NCBI GenBank assembly: GCA_017165825.1
Contig: CM029370.1
Location: 28,899,146 to 28,963,145 of the forward strand
DNA length: 64,000 bases
Origin: Hepsetus odoe
Taxonomy: Eukaryota > Chordata > Actinopteri > Characiformes > Hepsetidae
Direction: 5' to 3'
The notes below the pieces were generated by a model. The model did not search any database. It saw only the letters and a list, made by a program, of their open reading frames with translations, and had not been told where the DNA came from. Within the stretch, counting starts at the first letter, position 1. Each line of letters begins with the position of its first letter. The position numbers and the translations under genes are program-made. Below are positions 54,681 to 64,000 of this stretch, one piece after another.

Positions 54681-55195
54681 TATTAACAAACGTTCGTCCT
54701 CCAGCTATTCCTTGAACAGGTGGGCCTCAGCCTGTTCAAAAGATGCTTTAATGGTTCATTTGTCACCCCATGAGGAACAGAAAAAGTGCTTCGGGCAATT
54801 GCAAAGGTAAAAGACGTTTTATAGTCATTTCTGCAATAATCCTTACAGCTCTTGACCTCATACGGCCTGTCTGGGGGCGTATATCTGCTGGACCGCTAAA
54901 TCCCCAGCGCTGAATTCCCTCTTAATGGCCTCATTTGTGTTCAGCTGGAAAGTGTGCAAGTCCAGCTCTGTAGTCCATCTACACTTCACAGGTCTTCCAG
55001 CTCCAGAAGAGCTTCTTTGGTAATAATGGGAACACAGTTGCAGAGGACAACGGGGAAACCATGTTGAAGGTACAGATATGAATTCAGCGTATGTGCTAGG
55101 GGGGTTTGTTGTGTCTACCCTGAATCCCACCCCTGAAACATCTGCAGGATTGGTGTGAATGTGAACATATAACAGATGAAAGGTTTCAGGTAGCA
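54681..55195. other. no recognised feature
   Basis: Balanced composition. A minus-strand open frame crosses it but matches no family. Confidence 0.45.
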
Positions 55196-55790
55196 ATGCC
55201 CTTTTCCCAGCTTGTCACATAGCAGATCCTTTAAGTCCAGTAAGCTCTGAGGTGGGTCTTCCCTGGATTGGACAGCTTTGTCCAGTACGTCACACAGATG
55301 CTGGATTGAATTGAAATCTGGTGGATTTGAAGGTCGAAGTCTTTTGTCATGTTCCACAAACTGATCCTAAAAAGTGTTTGCAGAGCGGCAGCTTTATCCT
55401 GCTGAAAGAGGACGCAGCCATTAGAGGATGCTGTCTCCATGAAGGAACGTGCTTGAGCTTTCCAAGCAGGACCTTACCCAGAGCATCACACTGCCTGTAC
55501 TGGCTCATATGGTGCACTCTGGTGCCATCTTTGTTCCCTGGTCCAGTTCTGATGTCCATTATAGGAGCTTTCAGTGGAGGACAAGAGTCAGCATGGGCAC
55601 TGTGACCGGTCTGCAGCCCCACAAACAGTTCTGACACTTTTCTAATAGAACCAGCAGGAACCTTTTTAGCAGTTTGTGCAGTAGATCTTCTGTGGAATTG
55701 GACCAGACGGGCAAGTCTTTGCTTACTGGATGTCCATGTCCCTGTCAGCAGTAATAACAACAACTTGAGGTTTTGGACATGCTCTGATCA
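55196..55790 (-). pseudogene. Tc1-like transposon remnant, 3' half
   Basis: The minus strand reads NGCVLFQQDKAAALQTLFR (the QQD motif region), then NPPDFNSIQHLCDVLDKAVQ and LLDLKDLLCDKLG in a second frame. In intact Tc1-like transposases this is NAPCHTA..PDLNPIEHLWDVLDK. The catalytic region is substituted and shifted. Upstream, 'gtgaccggtctgcagcccca' matches the family body. Confidence 0.85.
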
Positions 55791-55864
55791 TTCCATCACA
55801 TTAGAGTTTGCACAATTTCAGCACAACAACTTCAATCTTAACTTCAATCTATGAAAAAATCTCA

Positions 55865-56000
55865 TCCAGGACTACTTCCATTTCATAATTACAGGGAGCA
55901 TCTCCCTGGAGCAGTTGCATGATAGCTTCAGGTAGGAATAAAACCAGTGATCTTTTTGTCCAAAGAAAAGTGTCCCACCAATAGACCACCAAGCAACCAC
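55865..56000 (-). mobile_element. degenerate SINE2 copy
   Basis: 'catttcataattacagggag', 'atctccctggag' and 'ccaatagaccaccaagca' keep the SINE2 order but are badly decayed. Confidence 0.55.
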
Positions 56001-56120
56001 CCACATTACAAATATAAGTGAGGAAGATCAATAATCAACACACAAAATTGACACCAGCAGACAATTTTGCCAATATTCACTCTTCAAAGGACATTTGCAA
56101 TGGGACACACTTCAAAAGAA

Positions 56121-56362
56121 AGTGAAGTGAAAGTGGGTGTTTGACATTGTAAACACAGCACACAATGAACCACAACCAAATGTATCCTCTGTATTTAACC
56201 CAAAATCCAGCAGGGGGCAGCCACATCCATCCCCCAGGGAGCAGTGATGGGGAGGGTACCTTGCTCAAGGGTACCTTAGGGCAACCTACTGATCTGAGAT
56301 TCAAAGCCACAACCTTCCAGTCCTGGAGTCTCGTCTCTAAACACTAGACCACCGCTTTCCCC
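56121..56362 (-). mobile_element. SINE1 copy, full length
   Basis: 'agtgaagtgaaagtgggtgt', 'cagggggcagccacatccat', 'gagggtaccttgctcaaggg', 'gagattcaaagccacaacct', 'acactagaccaccgc'. It carries a perfect CTCF-like core at 56207-56218. Confidence 0.93.
56207..56218 (+). promoter_or_regulatory. CTCF-like core in SINE1
   Basis: CCAGCAGGGGGC, followed by AG. Same position in the SINE as the core at 19297. Confidence 0.45.
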
Positions 56363-57502
56363 ATAATAAAAAAATTACTTCAAACACAGGTACCACTTTT
56401 TTGCCCCTCTTAAGTGCCCCCCTGCAGCCCCCTGGGGTTCCACAACACCCCAGTTTGAGTTCCACTCCTACAGCATTTCTCAAAAGAACCCTTATATGGG
56501 TAATTTCTGGGTCCTGATATTGGACATCTTTGAAAATACATGTAGATCATACATCTGCATGATATTCATTGCCTCATTGGTGATCTTCTTCCAGACACTG
56601 ACTCAGTCCTTTCACTAACTCTGTCTCTTGTCCTCAAGCTTTGCCACTTTGATGAACACGCTGTATATCCCGTCCATCATTGTTAGTCATCACTAGTGCC
56701 TGACTGTGTTTCTGCTTCACTTCCAAGCCGCCCACTCGGTTCTCTGTTCCCCCACAAGGTTTATTTTCAGAGGAAAAAAAAACTAGAATGGTTGTTCTCC
56801 TGCGGAGAGTTCGTCTGTAAATTGGATTAATTGGAGAAATGGGACGTTGTCGCAGCCTTTCATGTCCTACTGTTGTAACATACCCCCCTCTGTCTTTCTT
56901 TTATTCTTTTTTTCTGAAGGAGATGCATGTCTTTCATCTCTTTTTTATTTTCTTTTCAAAATATATAGAAAAAAAAATATATATATATGCACAAACAAGC
57001 TGATGTTATTAAAAATATGTAAATCCTGCTTTCTGTTCCACACTCCATGGGCCTGAACCTTTATAGTAACCAGATGTGGAAAGTGACTGAGATCACCATG
57101 GCAGGACTGACTGTGGAAAAGTGGGAAGATCTTTCCAAGCGAGAAAAGCTAAACACTTAAAGGAAAAGACCTCGTGTCCATTGATCTCAAATGTGGTCAA
57201 ATAGTCCAAATCTGGCTTCTTTTCTGTCGGAACTGGACCTGGAAGCACTCGAAGTCAATAGTCACCCAAATTTGTTCTGTAATTACCCGCCCAAAGTTTC
57301 TTCCGTCCCAATAATCCAGGCTACTTCATGGGTACAATAAGTAATTAAGTAAGTAAAGTTTATAAAACAAGAGATCAAATCAAGTGAAACATAAAAATAC
57401 AATTAAGCTGACGACAATCATAACAGAACAGAAAATGAAACGTTTTAATGAAATAATCAAATAAATAAAATCATAAAAGAATTGCAGAGACAAAATACAC
57501 AG
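56363..57502. other. no recognised feature
   Basis: Unique-looking. TA-rich near 56965-56990. Bases 56720-56860 could be conserved. Confidence 0.45.
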
Positions 57503-57963
57503 TCTTCTTCTTCTTCTTCTTCTTCTGGCCGTTCCATTTTAGGAGTCACCACAGCAGCTTCCGGTCCTCTGCATCTTCCTCCTTCAAACCAACCACCTGC
57601 ATGTCCTCTCTCACCACGTCCATAAACCTCCTCTTTGGTCTTCCTCTTCTCCTCTTTCCTGGCAGCTCCATCTTCAACATCCTCCTCCCGATATGATCCT
57701 CGTCTCTCCTCTGCACATGTCCAAACCAACGCAACCTTGCTTCTCTAACTTTGTCTCCAAAACGTCCAACCTGATCTGTCCCTCTAATATATTCATTTCT
57801 AATCCTGTCCGTCCTCGTCACACCCAACGAACATCTCAGCATCTTTAACTCTGACACCTCCAGCTCCGCCTCCTGTCTTTTCTTCATCAGTGCCACCGTC
57901 TCCAACCCATATAACATAGCTGGTCTCACTACTGTCCTGTAAACCTTCCCTTTTACTTTGTTT
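57503..57963 (-). mobile_element. RTE-type LINE fragment J with (AAG)n tail
   Basis: (CTT)n at 57503-57526, then the C-terminal coding end on the minus strand: RPAMLYGLETVALMK, SLGVTRTDRIRNEYIRGTDQ, LRWFGHVQRRDEDHIGRRML, ELPGKRRRGRPKRRFMDVVR. One long open frame survives, so it is one of the younger copies. It is 5'-truncated. Confidence 0.93.
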
Positions 57964-58375
57964 GTACCAGTCTACTAAATCAAATAAAAAAGAAAAGTAT
58001 ATTGGAAGAAGTTACACAAAAGTTAGTCTAAAAAGGTGAGTTTAAAGCCAGGCCTTAAACTGTTCAACAGGTTGTGTTGATCTCAGTACCAGAAGACTGG
58101 TCCATAGTTTAGACGCTACTATATGAAAAGCATGATCCCCACGTGTCTTCAGCCTGGAGTGAGGGAGAAGAACTTGTGGACTGGTGTGTATGTTCTTCTC
58201 CCGTCCGACTTTAGGACACAGTATGACTTACCGTCTTCACTCATGAGTCCTCAGAAATGGTTAAATAGGTTTGATGGTAGTTCATATGTTTCTGTTATTG
58301 TGATCTTTTCAAGCAGATGCGATAAAAAAAATGTTTCTAACCAAATTAAAAACATTGTTTTTCGGTGGAAAATGC
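57964..58375. other. unassigned, possible decayed repeat
   Basis: Bases 58030-58210 (ccaggccttaaactgttcaa, ctggtccatagtttagacgc) feel like a dispersed fish repeat but I cannot name it. Confidence 0.4.
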
Positions 58376-58640
58376 ATGGATGGTCAGATGGATGGATGGA
58401 TGGGTCGGATGGTGAGATGGACAGATGGACAAACAGACAGACGGACGGATGGATGCATGCATTAACAGATTCGTGGACAGGAAGATGGATAGTTAGATGG
58501 ATGAAAAAATTGGCAGATTAATGCGCACTTAGATAGCTGCGTGAATTGAAGAATTAGCAGATGATGAATGGCTTGATGGATGGTTGGATGGATGGATGGG
58601 TGAATGGATCAGTGGATGGATGGATGTATGCATTGAGCCA
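58376..58640. repeat. degenerate (TGGA)n tract
   Basis: Interrupted TGGA/CAGA tetramers on the + strand. Confidence 0.9.
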
Positions 58641-58829
58641 GGCTGATTTGAGTACTGCAGGGTCGAAAGTCCAAGGTTGGGTCAACAAGACGACAGAAAA
58701 GGCGTTCTTTTAGGAATTAAAACGATAGAATGAAATGAAATTCATCCTCAGCATTAGACCTATCCAAACACTCCAACAGCGAAAACACACACCAGGTGCA
58801 ATGAGCTGCCATGCCAGTGGCCCAGGAGC

Positions 58830-59200
58830 ATGTTTTGGGACGGTGCTCAAGGGTACCACTGGGGAACCTACTGGTCTGGGACCGTAACCTTCTAATCTTG
58901 GGAAGCAGTGATAGAATCCGTAGCTTGCTCAAGGGTACCTCAGATCACTTACTGGAGTGAGACTTGAAACCACAACCTTCTAATCAGAGAGCAGTGATGG
59001 GATCTGTAGCATGCTCAAGCGTACCTTGGGGCACCTTCTGGTCTGGGACTTGATCCCAAAGCCATCCAATCATTGGGCCCAGTGATGGGGCAGTAGTTTT
59101 TTCAAGGTTACTTCAGCGCACACACTGATGTGGGACTCGAACCCACAACCTTCACATCATGGAGCCTAGACCCTAACAAATAACCTACCACTGCCCCACC
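58830..59200 (-). repeat. tandem array of the SINE1 central segment
   Basis: Four successive copies of the segment 'agcagtgatgggatctgtag' - 'cttgctcaagggtacct' - 'tctgggacttga...cc' - 'acaaccttctaatc', at roughly 58830-58905, 58906-58985, 58986-59080 and 59081-59180. A normal SINE1 carries this segment once. The array is followed by 'cctaccactgccccacc', a head end, and preceded by decayed SINE1 sequence from about 58730. Confidence 0.88.
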
Positions 59201-60496
59201 ACCACTGGGGTAACTTCACCTCCATCTTCCAGCTCTAAATATTCTTCTTTTGCGAAGTACCCTCTTGTCCTAGCTCTAGTTTTCCGATCGAGTATTTCAG
59301 GTCTGGTTTGCCTGGTTGAACACGATCAGCATGGATATGTTTATTCTGACGGCCTGTAATTCGATCTCCGCTCTGATTCGTGTTCGTGTCTGCAGGACAG
59401 ATTCTAATAAAGCAACTTCTCTCATCATCCTCGGCTTCGTAAGCAACAGAAAAAGGTGAACCTCCACAAAAAAGAGAATGATTTCCCAGCCTGGGCTCCT
59501 GGGCCAATGTGCAATAAATAAATCCTTTTCGGTGAGGCTCATAAAGCAGAGGCTGTTATTGTTTATTACAGCAGCCCATGCTGAGCCAGGCCTCCATGCC
59601 CTCAGCTGTGCTTCACTGCCAGGTTTTGCTGAGATGTAAGAGTCATGCTGCCATCTAGTGGTCTGGTTCCACATTACAGGTTCAAGTTGGGTCTTGGCAT
59701 CCACCGATTTTCCCAGCCAATCCCCTCCATGCCCAGAAACTGATTTTGGGACACATCTGGCTGCCTGTCCAAACACCAGAGGATACAAGAGAAGGCAAAG
59801 AGCTGCATTAGTGGCTCCAGAGAAGAGTGTACTTGCCTTTTACACATTTTGAGCAACTGTCCTGCCTACAGGGGATGAGCAGGAATCTGACCACGCTACA
59901 GATTTCTTGTTCTGTCCGTATTTATTCTCACTATAGTTTCTGATGTCAAATGAAATAAATGTGTAAATGGACCACATCTGTGCACCAACAACTGGCAACC
60001 AGGTTTTTAGGAGTGTGCCTTCTAGCAAATGAGATCGAGTTCATGGATAGTCAGCATTCAATTGGACATTTTTGAAATGGACCAGCTGTCCTGTTCCCTT
60101 GGTTACTGCTTGTTTTCTCTGTTAATCCTAATCATTTCCTTCATGTTCTTTCAGTGGAAGAGTTCCTGCTCTTCCCTTGTCACTGCTCGTCTCTGGCGCT
60201 GAAAGAAGATGTATTAGCAAAAGTTTCAGGACGGAGCTTAAGCCTCATCCGGCCTGTATATGTAGTATCTGGAGAGTCTGGATAGTGAACAGGATGGAGG
60301 AGGGATGACTCCGGCTAATGGAAAAAGCTTGTAAGCACATGTGTGATAAACCAGGGGTTACCTCAGCTGGAGTCTCTGCACCTGAGAAATTCCTAGAATG
60401 AACATGTCCTCAAATACGGGCAGAATCATATCATTCCTGTGCAGTTTATTCCAGAAAGACATTGCCAGGTTGCGCAACTGCAAATTTGATTTATCA
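59201..60496. other. no recognised gene
   Basis: Balanced, non-repetitive sequence from about 59380 to 59830 with a CTCF-like motif. No exon supported. Confidence 0.45.
59650..59661 (-). promoter_or_regulatory. CTCF-like motif outside a SINE
   Basis: GCCATCTAGTGG, i.e. CCACTAGATGGC on the minus strand, fits the CTCF core CCASYAGRKGGC in full. Confidence 0.4.
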
Positions 60497-60650
60497 CATC
60501 AGTCAGTCAGTCGTTTTCTGCCACTTGTCCCTAGCGGGGTCGCGGGGGGGTGCTGGAGTCCAACCCAGCTCACACAGGGCGAAGGATGGGGGACAAACCC
60601 TGGACAGGTCGCCAGCCCATCGCAGGGAGGAGCGGGACGGGGACCTTGCG
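60497..60650 (-). mobile_element. SINE3 fragment
   Basis: 'ttctgccacttgtccctagc', 'gggggtgctggagtccaacc' and 'aaccctggacaggtcgccag', matching the tail side of SINE3 on the minus strand. Confidence 0.7.
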
Positions 60651-60728
60651 TGTCGTGCACCTTGCTCAAGGGTACCTCAGGGCAACCTATGCGGCCAACG
60701 CCCTAACCACTAGGCCACCACTGCCCCT
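60651..60728 (-). mobile_element. SINE1 fragment joined to SINE3
   Basis: 'accttgctcaagggtacctc' to 'cactaggccaccactgcccc'. The body/head of SINE1 follows the SINE3 piece with no spacer. Confidence 0.85.
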
Positions 60729-60759
60729 ATCACATCTCAGAATCTCATAAAATGAAACA

Positions 60760-61390
60760 TGGATAAATGGATGGATGGATTTGCAGAACATTGGATCATT
60801 AGAAGGATAGCTAAAATGGAAGGAAAAATGTTGGATAATTAGATAAATGGATGGATGGATGGACAGATGCATTGAAGAACCGATGTAAGAAAGGACAGTT
60901 GGACAGAGAGAAGATTAATGTATAACTAGATGTATGCCTGAATGAAATGCAGATGATGTATGGATGGATGGACAGACAGATGCATGGATGGTCAATGATG
61001 GACGGACTGATGGATGGATAGATGATTTGGACATACAGACCGATGGATGGATGGACAGACGGTTGGAGAGAAGAATGGGCATAACAAGATGGATAACTGG
61101 ATGAATGTAAGAATAAGCAGATGATGGATGAATGGAAGGACAGACAGTGGTTAGATGGTTAGATGGATGGATGGATGCATTGGCGGATTAATGTAAAAGA
61201 AGATGGATAGCTGGAGGAATAGAAGAAGCGGATGGATGGATGGATGAATTTACAAATGGATGGCTAGATGGATGCTGGATGCATTGGCAGATTAATGGAT
61301 AACATGATGGCTGGATGGATACATGGATGGATGGATGGATGGATAGAAGGATTCATTGGTTAATCAATTAAACGGTGGATGGATTATGAA
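60760..61390. repeat. long degenerate (TGGA)n array
   Basis: About 630 bases dominated by 'gatggatgga' with interspersed 'agatgatgg', 'cagacagatg' and 'taactggatgaatg' variants. Confidence 0.93.
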
Positions 61391-62119
61391 TCCGTGAATG
61401 GGTTTTCTGGGTTTATCCAATCGGAGAGCTGTAGTAAATGACGTGCTCATATGAGGTTTTTCTTCCGTGGTGCAGACAGCTTTATGTTTTAATCTTGTTC
61501 TCTGCTGTAGATGTCAGATGAAGCGTGTAGCACAAGTTTCAGCTTTAAACATGATGTCAGTGGGACAACAGGAGGAAGCGGGGTGTTGTTTGGAAGGAGC
61601 TACAGCAATTTTTCTTTTTGAATGTCAAGTGCTTGTCATTACTGCTTGATGTATCCGCCGCATGTGTCGCCATGAAAAGGGCTGACAGAGGAAAGCCGTG
61701 CGCCGCCTGAACTCAAATCAAAACCCTCTGATTGTATTTGACACGCTGCTGCAGCCTCAGCGATGCATCCGTCACCTGAAATTGATCTGTCAATACGAGC
61801 ATCAGAGATGGTCAACGTTTTGGAAGCGCCAAGATGTATGCATGAGTCCTCCTTTGCTTCACTCGTCTTTCAGATTAAAGACCAGATGAGGGGAAAACGA
61901 GGGTGGTCTGTCAGCTGTGAGATGTATGAAATACTTCCTACGAGTCCTCCGCTTTTAAAAAGCTCCATCAAACCCCCTTCTCCTCTCCCTGCCCTTCTTC
62001 TTATGATCTGTTAGATCTACAATCTAACAAGCTTAGTCCACCAAATAAAGTGCTTTATGTTCAGCAGGTTCTCTGTATTTTATACCATAAGAAAGAAATA
62101 GGAGTTTTTTGGACAGACA
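61391..62119. other. no recognised feature
   Basis: Unique-looking, balanced composition; no exon supported. Confidence 0.45.
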
Positions 62120-62186
62120 TCAGCCATGTTAGTTTAAAAAGGTGTTTATGATCCATTGTCTCCTATTTAAATGTATGAGTTTTTGA

Positions 62187-62252
62187 GTGAGGAAGATGCA
62201 GAGGACAGGAAGAAATGGAATTGGATGATCCGTTGTGGAGAAGATCGTCTAA
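62187..62252 (+). mobile_element. RTE-type LINE small 3' fragment
   Basis: 'gtgaggaagatgcagaggac' and 'ggatgatccgttgtggagaa', the last 60 bases or so of the LINE on the + strand. Confidence 0.75.
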
Positions 62253-62358
62253 ATTAGTGTATAAGAGTTCATATCGACTAATATTTCTTTATTTAAATGA
62301 GTGTTTAAGGACTAATATCTCCTGTATTAGTGCCTTAGAGTGCTAATGGACTAGTGTT

Positions 62359-62925
62359 TCCTATCTTCTTCTTCTTCTTCTTCTTCTTCTTCTTCTTCAC
62401 AGCAGATCATCCATTTCCATTTTTTCCCATCCTCTGCATCTTCCTACTTCAAACCAACCATCTGCATGTCCTCTCTCACCATGTCCATAAACCTCCTCTT
62501 TGTCCTTCCTCTTCTCCTCTTTCCTGGCAGCTCCATCTTCAACATCCTCCTTCCAGTATACTCCTCGTCTCTCCTCTGGACACGTCCAAACCAACGCAAC
62601 CTTGCTTCTCTAACTTTGTCCACAAAATGTCCAACCTGATCTGTCCCTCTAATATACTCATTTCTAATCCTGTCCGTCCTCGTCACACCCAACGAACATC
62701 TCAGCATCTTTAACTCTGACACCTCCAGCTCCGCCTCCTGTCTTTTCATCAGTGCCACCGTCTCCAACCCGTACAACATAGCTGGTCTCACTACTGTCCT
62801 GTAAACCTTCCCTTTTACTCTCACTGGTACCTGTCTGTCAAAGATCCCTCCTGTCACTCTTCTCCACCCATTCCAACCAGCCTCTCTTCCACACTCGTCG
62901 TTACTCTGATCTGTTGATCCCTGAC
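62359..62925 (-). mobile_element. RTE-type LINE fragment K with (AAG)n tail
   Basis: (CTT)n at 62359-62397, then the C-terminal coding end on the minus strand with a long open frame: VKGKVYRTVVRPAMLYGLET, RIRNEYIRGTDQVGHFVDKV, LRWFGRVQRRDEEYTGRRML. It is 5'-truncated near the YLGSTVQ region. Confidence 0.93.
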
Positions 62926-63160
62926 TAGAATTTCCTGTAATGGTGCAACAGAAATGTTCTTGAACTATTATCTCCTACATTCGCATTTAAGGGTGTTTAT
63001 GGACTTATATTTACTAACATTTCAGTCTCGAAGTATTAATGAACTCCTATCTGTATCTGTAAATTAGTTTATAAGATATTGTTGGACTAATATCTTCTAT
63101 ATTTGCATATAAGAGCTCTTTTGGGGTAATATCTCCTCTATAAACGTGTTACCGAGTTCT

Positions 63161-63792
63161 CCGACCGGGGACAGATTTTTAATACCTGCCATTTCTGTCA
63201 AAAACGAGTGTTTAAACGCTTTTATAAAATAAAGTATAAAATAAAACAATATTTTCATTATTACAATATGGGCCGTGTGCCAAACGTGCGCCTTCCTCTC
63301 TCTTTTACTCACAATCTCCTATTCTTCACTCACTCTCCCTTCTTTCTGTCTCCTTCGATGCACATCTCTTTCTCACTCTCATTCTGTCGCTCCACCTTTT
63401 ACCCGCTCTCTTTCTCTCTCCCTCCAGTCCATTATCAGGAACACTACCATTCATTAACTATTGATCTGTTATGGCCTCTATCGTGCACTGTCCTGCTTGT
63501 AGAGAGAAAGAAGAAGAGAGAGAACGAGAGAGTAAGAGGGGCAGAAAGTAGGCCGCGGAGGGGATGGAGGGACGGAGGGCGAGGGACGGCACGGACACAA
63601 TCTAGAACAGATCTGGAGCTTCTGTTTCACTGGATTAGTCATTTCACAAGTGATGCTTTTTGGTTCCTTAAAACTTTTCAGTGAATTAAAAAAACGAGAC
63701 TGAGATTCGACAGATTGTCCCGGCACTGATATCTGATAACCATCGCAGGACAGACACACGCACATGAAATGAGATGAATCAACACACACACA
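63161..63792. other. no recognised feature
   Basis: Pyrimidine-rich at 63290-63425 and purine-rich at 63500-63600; no exon supported. Confidence 0.5.
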
Positions 63793-63925
63793 CCGGGAGC
63801 GGTGGCCTGCAATGATTGTGTCCGGGGAGCAGTGATGGGGATGGTACCCTGCTTGAGGGTATGTCAGGACACTATTGTTCTGGGATTCGAACCCATGACC
63901 TACAGATCATGAGGGCGACCCTAAA
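63793..63925 (-). mobile_element. SINE1 fragment
   Basis: 'ccggggagcagtgatgggga', 'gggattcgaacccatgacct' and 'agatcatgagggcgacccta'. A short head-like 'gagcggtggcctg' in + orientation at 63797 may be a second, broken copy. Confidence 0.78.
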
Positions 63926-64000
63926 GACCGTACCTCATTTTAGCTCTAAAAATAAGAATATTTATTCTTATTTTTTGTATTTACTTCGAGTATTTACGAA

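Larger units (their letters stand above)
62120..63160. repeat. decayed minisatellite, period about 40 bp
   Basis: Variants of 'gactaatatctcctatattt' + 'gcatttaagagtgtttatg' recur near 62280, 62312, 62350, 62958, 63000, 63045, 63085 and 63125. The array is interrupted by LINE sequence (62187-62252 and 62359-62925). Confidence 0.7.

Noticed and set aside
63208..63684. 158-codon open frame on the + strand
   Set aside because: Low-complexity Ser/Leu/Phe-rich sequence from pyrimidine-rich DNA, no homologous block and no splice context that I could support.
1..64000. A previously undescribed multi-gene system
   Set aside because: Outside fut8 every coding signal I could identify belongs to transposable elements. 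No cluster of host genes is present to form a system.

Overview
The window is vertebrate nuclear DNA, almost certainly from a ray-finned (teleost) fish. It has spliced coding exons, very many (CA)n, (GA)n and (TGGA)n microsatellites, tRNA-derived SINEs, truncated non-LTR retrotransposons, decayed Tc1-like transposons and a Ty3/gypsy remnant. One SINE family ends in a tail (CATTTAGCAGACGCTC... GAGCGACTTACA) that I recall from many teleost SINEs. That tail may hint at an otophysan such as a catfish or characin, but this is a weak guess. Nothing bacterial, no operon and no CRISPR is present.

The only protein-coding gene I can support is the 3' end of fut8 (alpha-1,6-fucosyltransferase) on the + strand. 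Its last three coding exons are at 2208-2384, 3463-3613 and 4364-4705, with intact GT/AG sites and compatible phases. Together they give 222 residues covering the second half of the catalytic domain and the C-terminal SH3 domain. Earlier exons lie upstream of the window. The 3' UTR carries a (GA)n and a (TG)n array.

From about 5.8 kb to 64 kb I find no further host gene. This stretch is intergenic DNA built from repeats: (i) SINE1, a tRNA-derived SINE with about 35 copies or fragments in both orientations; (ii) SINE2, a second tRNA-derived SINE; (iii) SINE3, a third family; (iv) an RTE-type LINE whose 3' end is an (AAG)n tail, about a dozen 5'-truncated copies, mostly on the minus strand; (v) Tc1-like DNA transposon remnants from at least two families; (vi) a Ty3/gypsy remnant at 13.0-15.3 kb with LTR, gag, protease and RT in order; (vii) a PIF/Harbinger-like transposase remnant at 30.9-31.3 kb; (viii) the 3' end of an L2/Rex1-like LINE running into (ATT)n at 43.5-44.2 kb; (ix) a dispersed element with 69-bp internal repeats; and (x) minisatellites with periods of 50 bp (36.3-36.9 kb) and about 40 bp (62.1-63.2 kb).

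The most interesting points are these. The first fut8 exon is flanked on both sides by long (TG)n tracts and its acceptor has no pyrimidine tract, so an in-frame skip that removes catalytic residues is possible. A SINE ends about 25 bp before the next fut8 acceptor. The SINE1 tail encodes a CTCF-like core motif. Part of SINE1 has been amplified in tandem at 58.8-59.2 kb. Nested insertions let several repeats be dated relative to one another. I found no convincing undescribed multi-gene system. Unassigned stretches are listed as such, and a few could be conserved non-coding elements.
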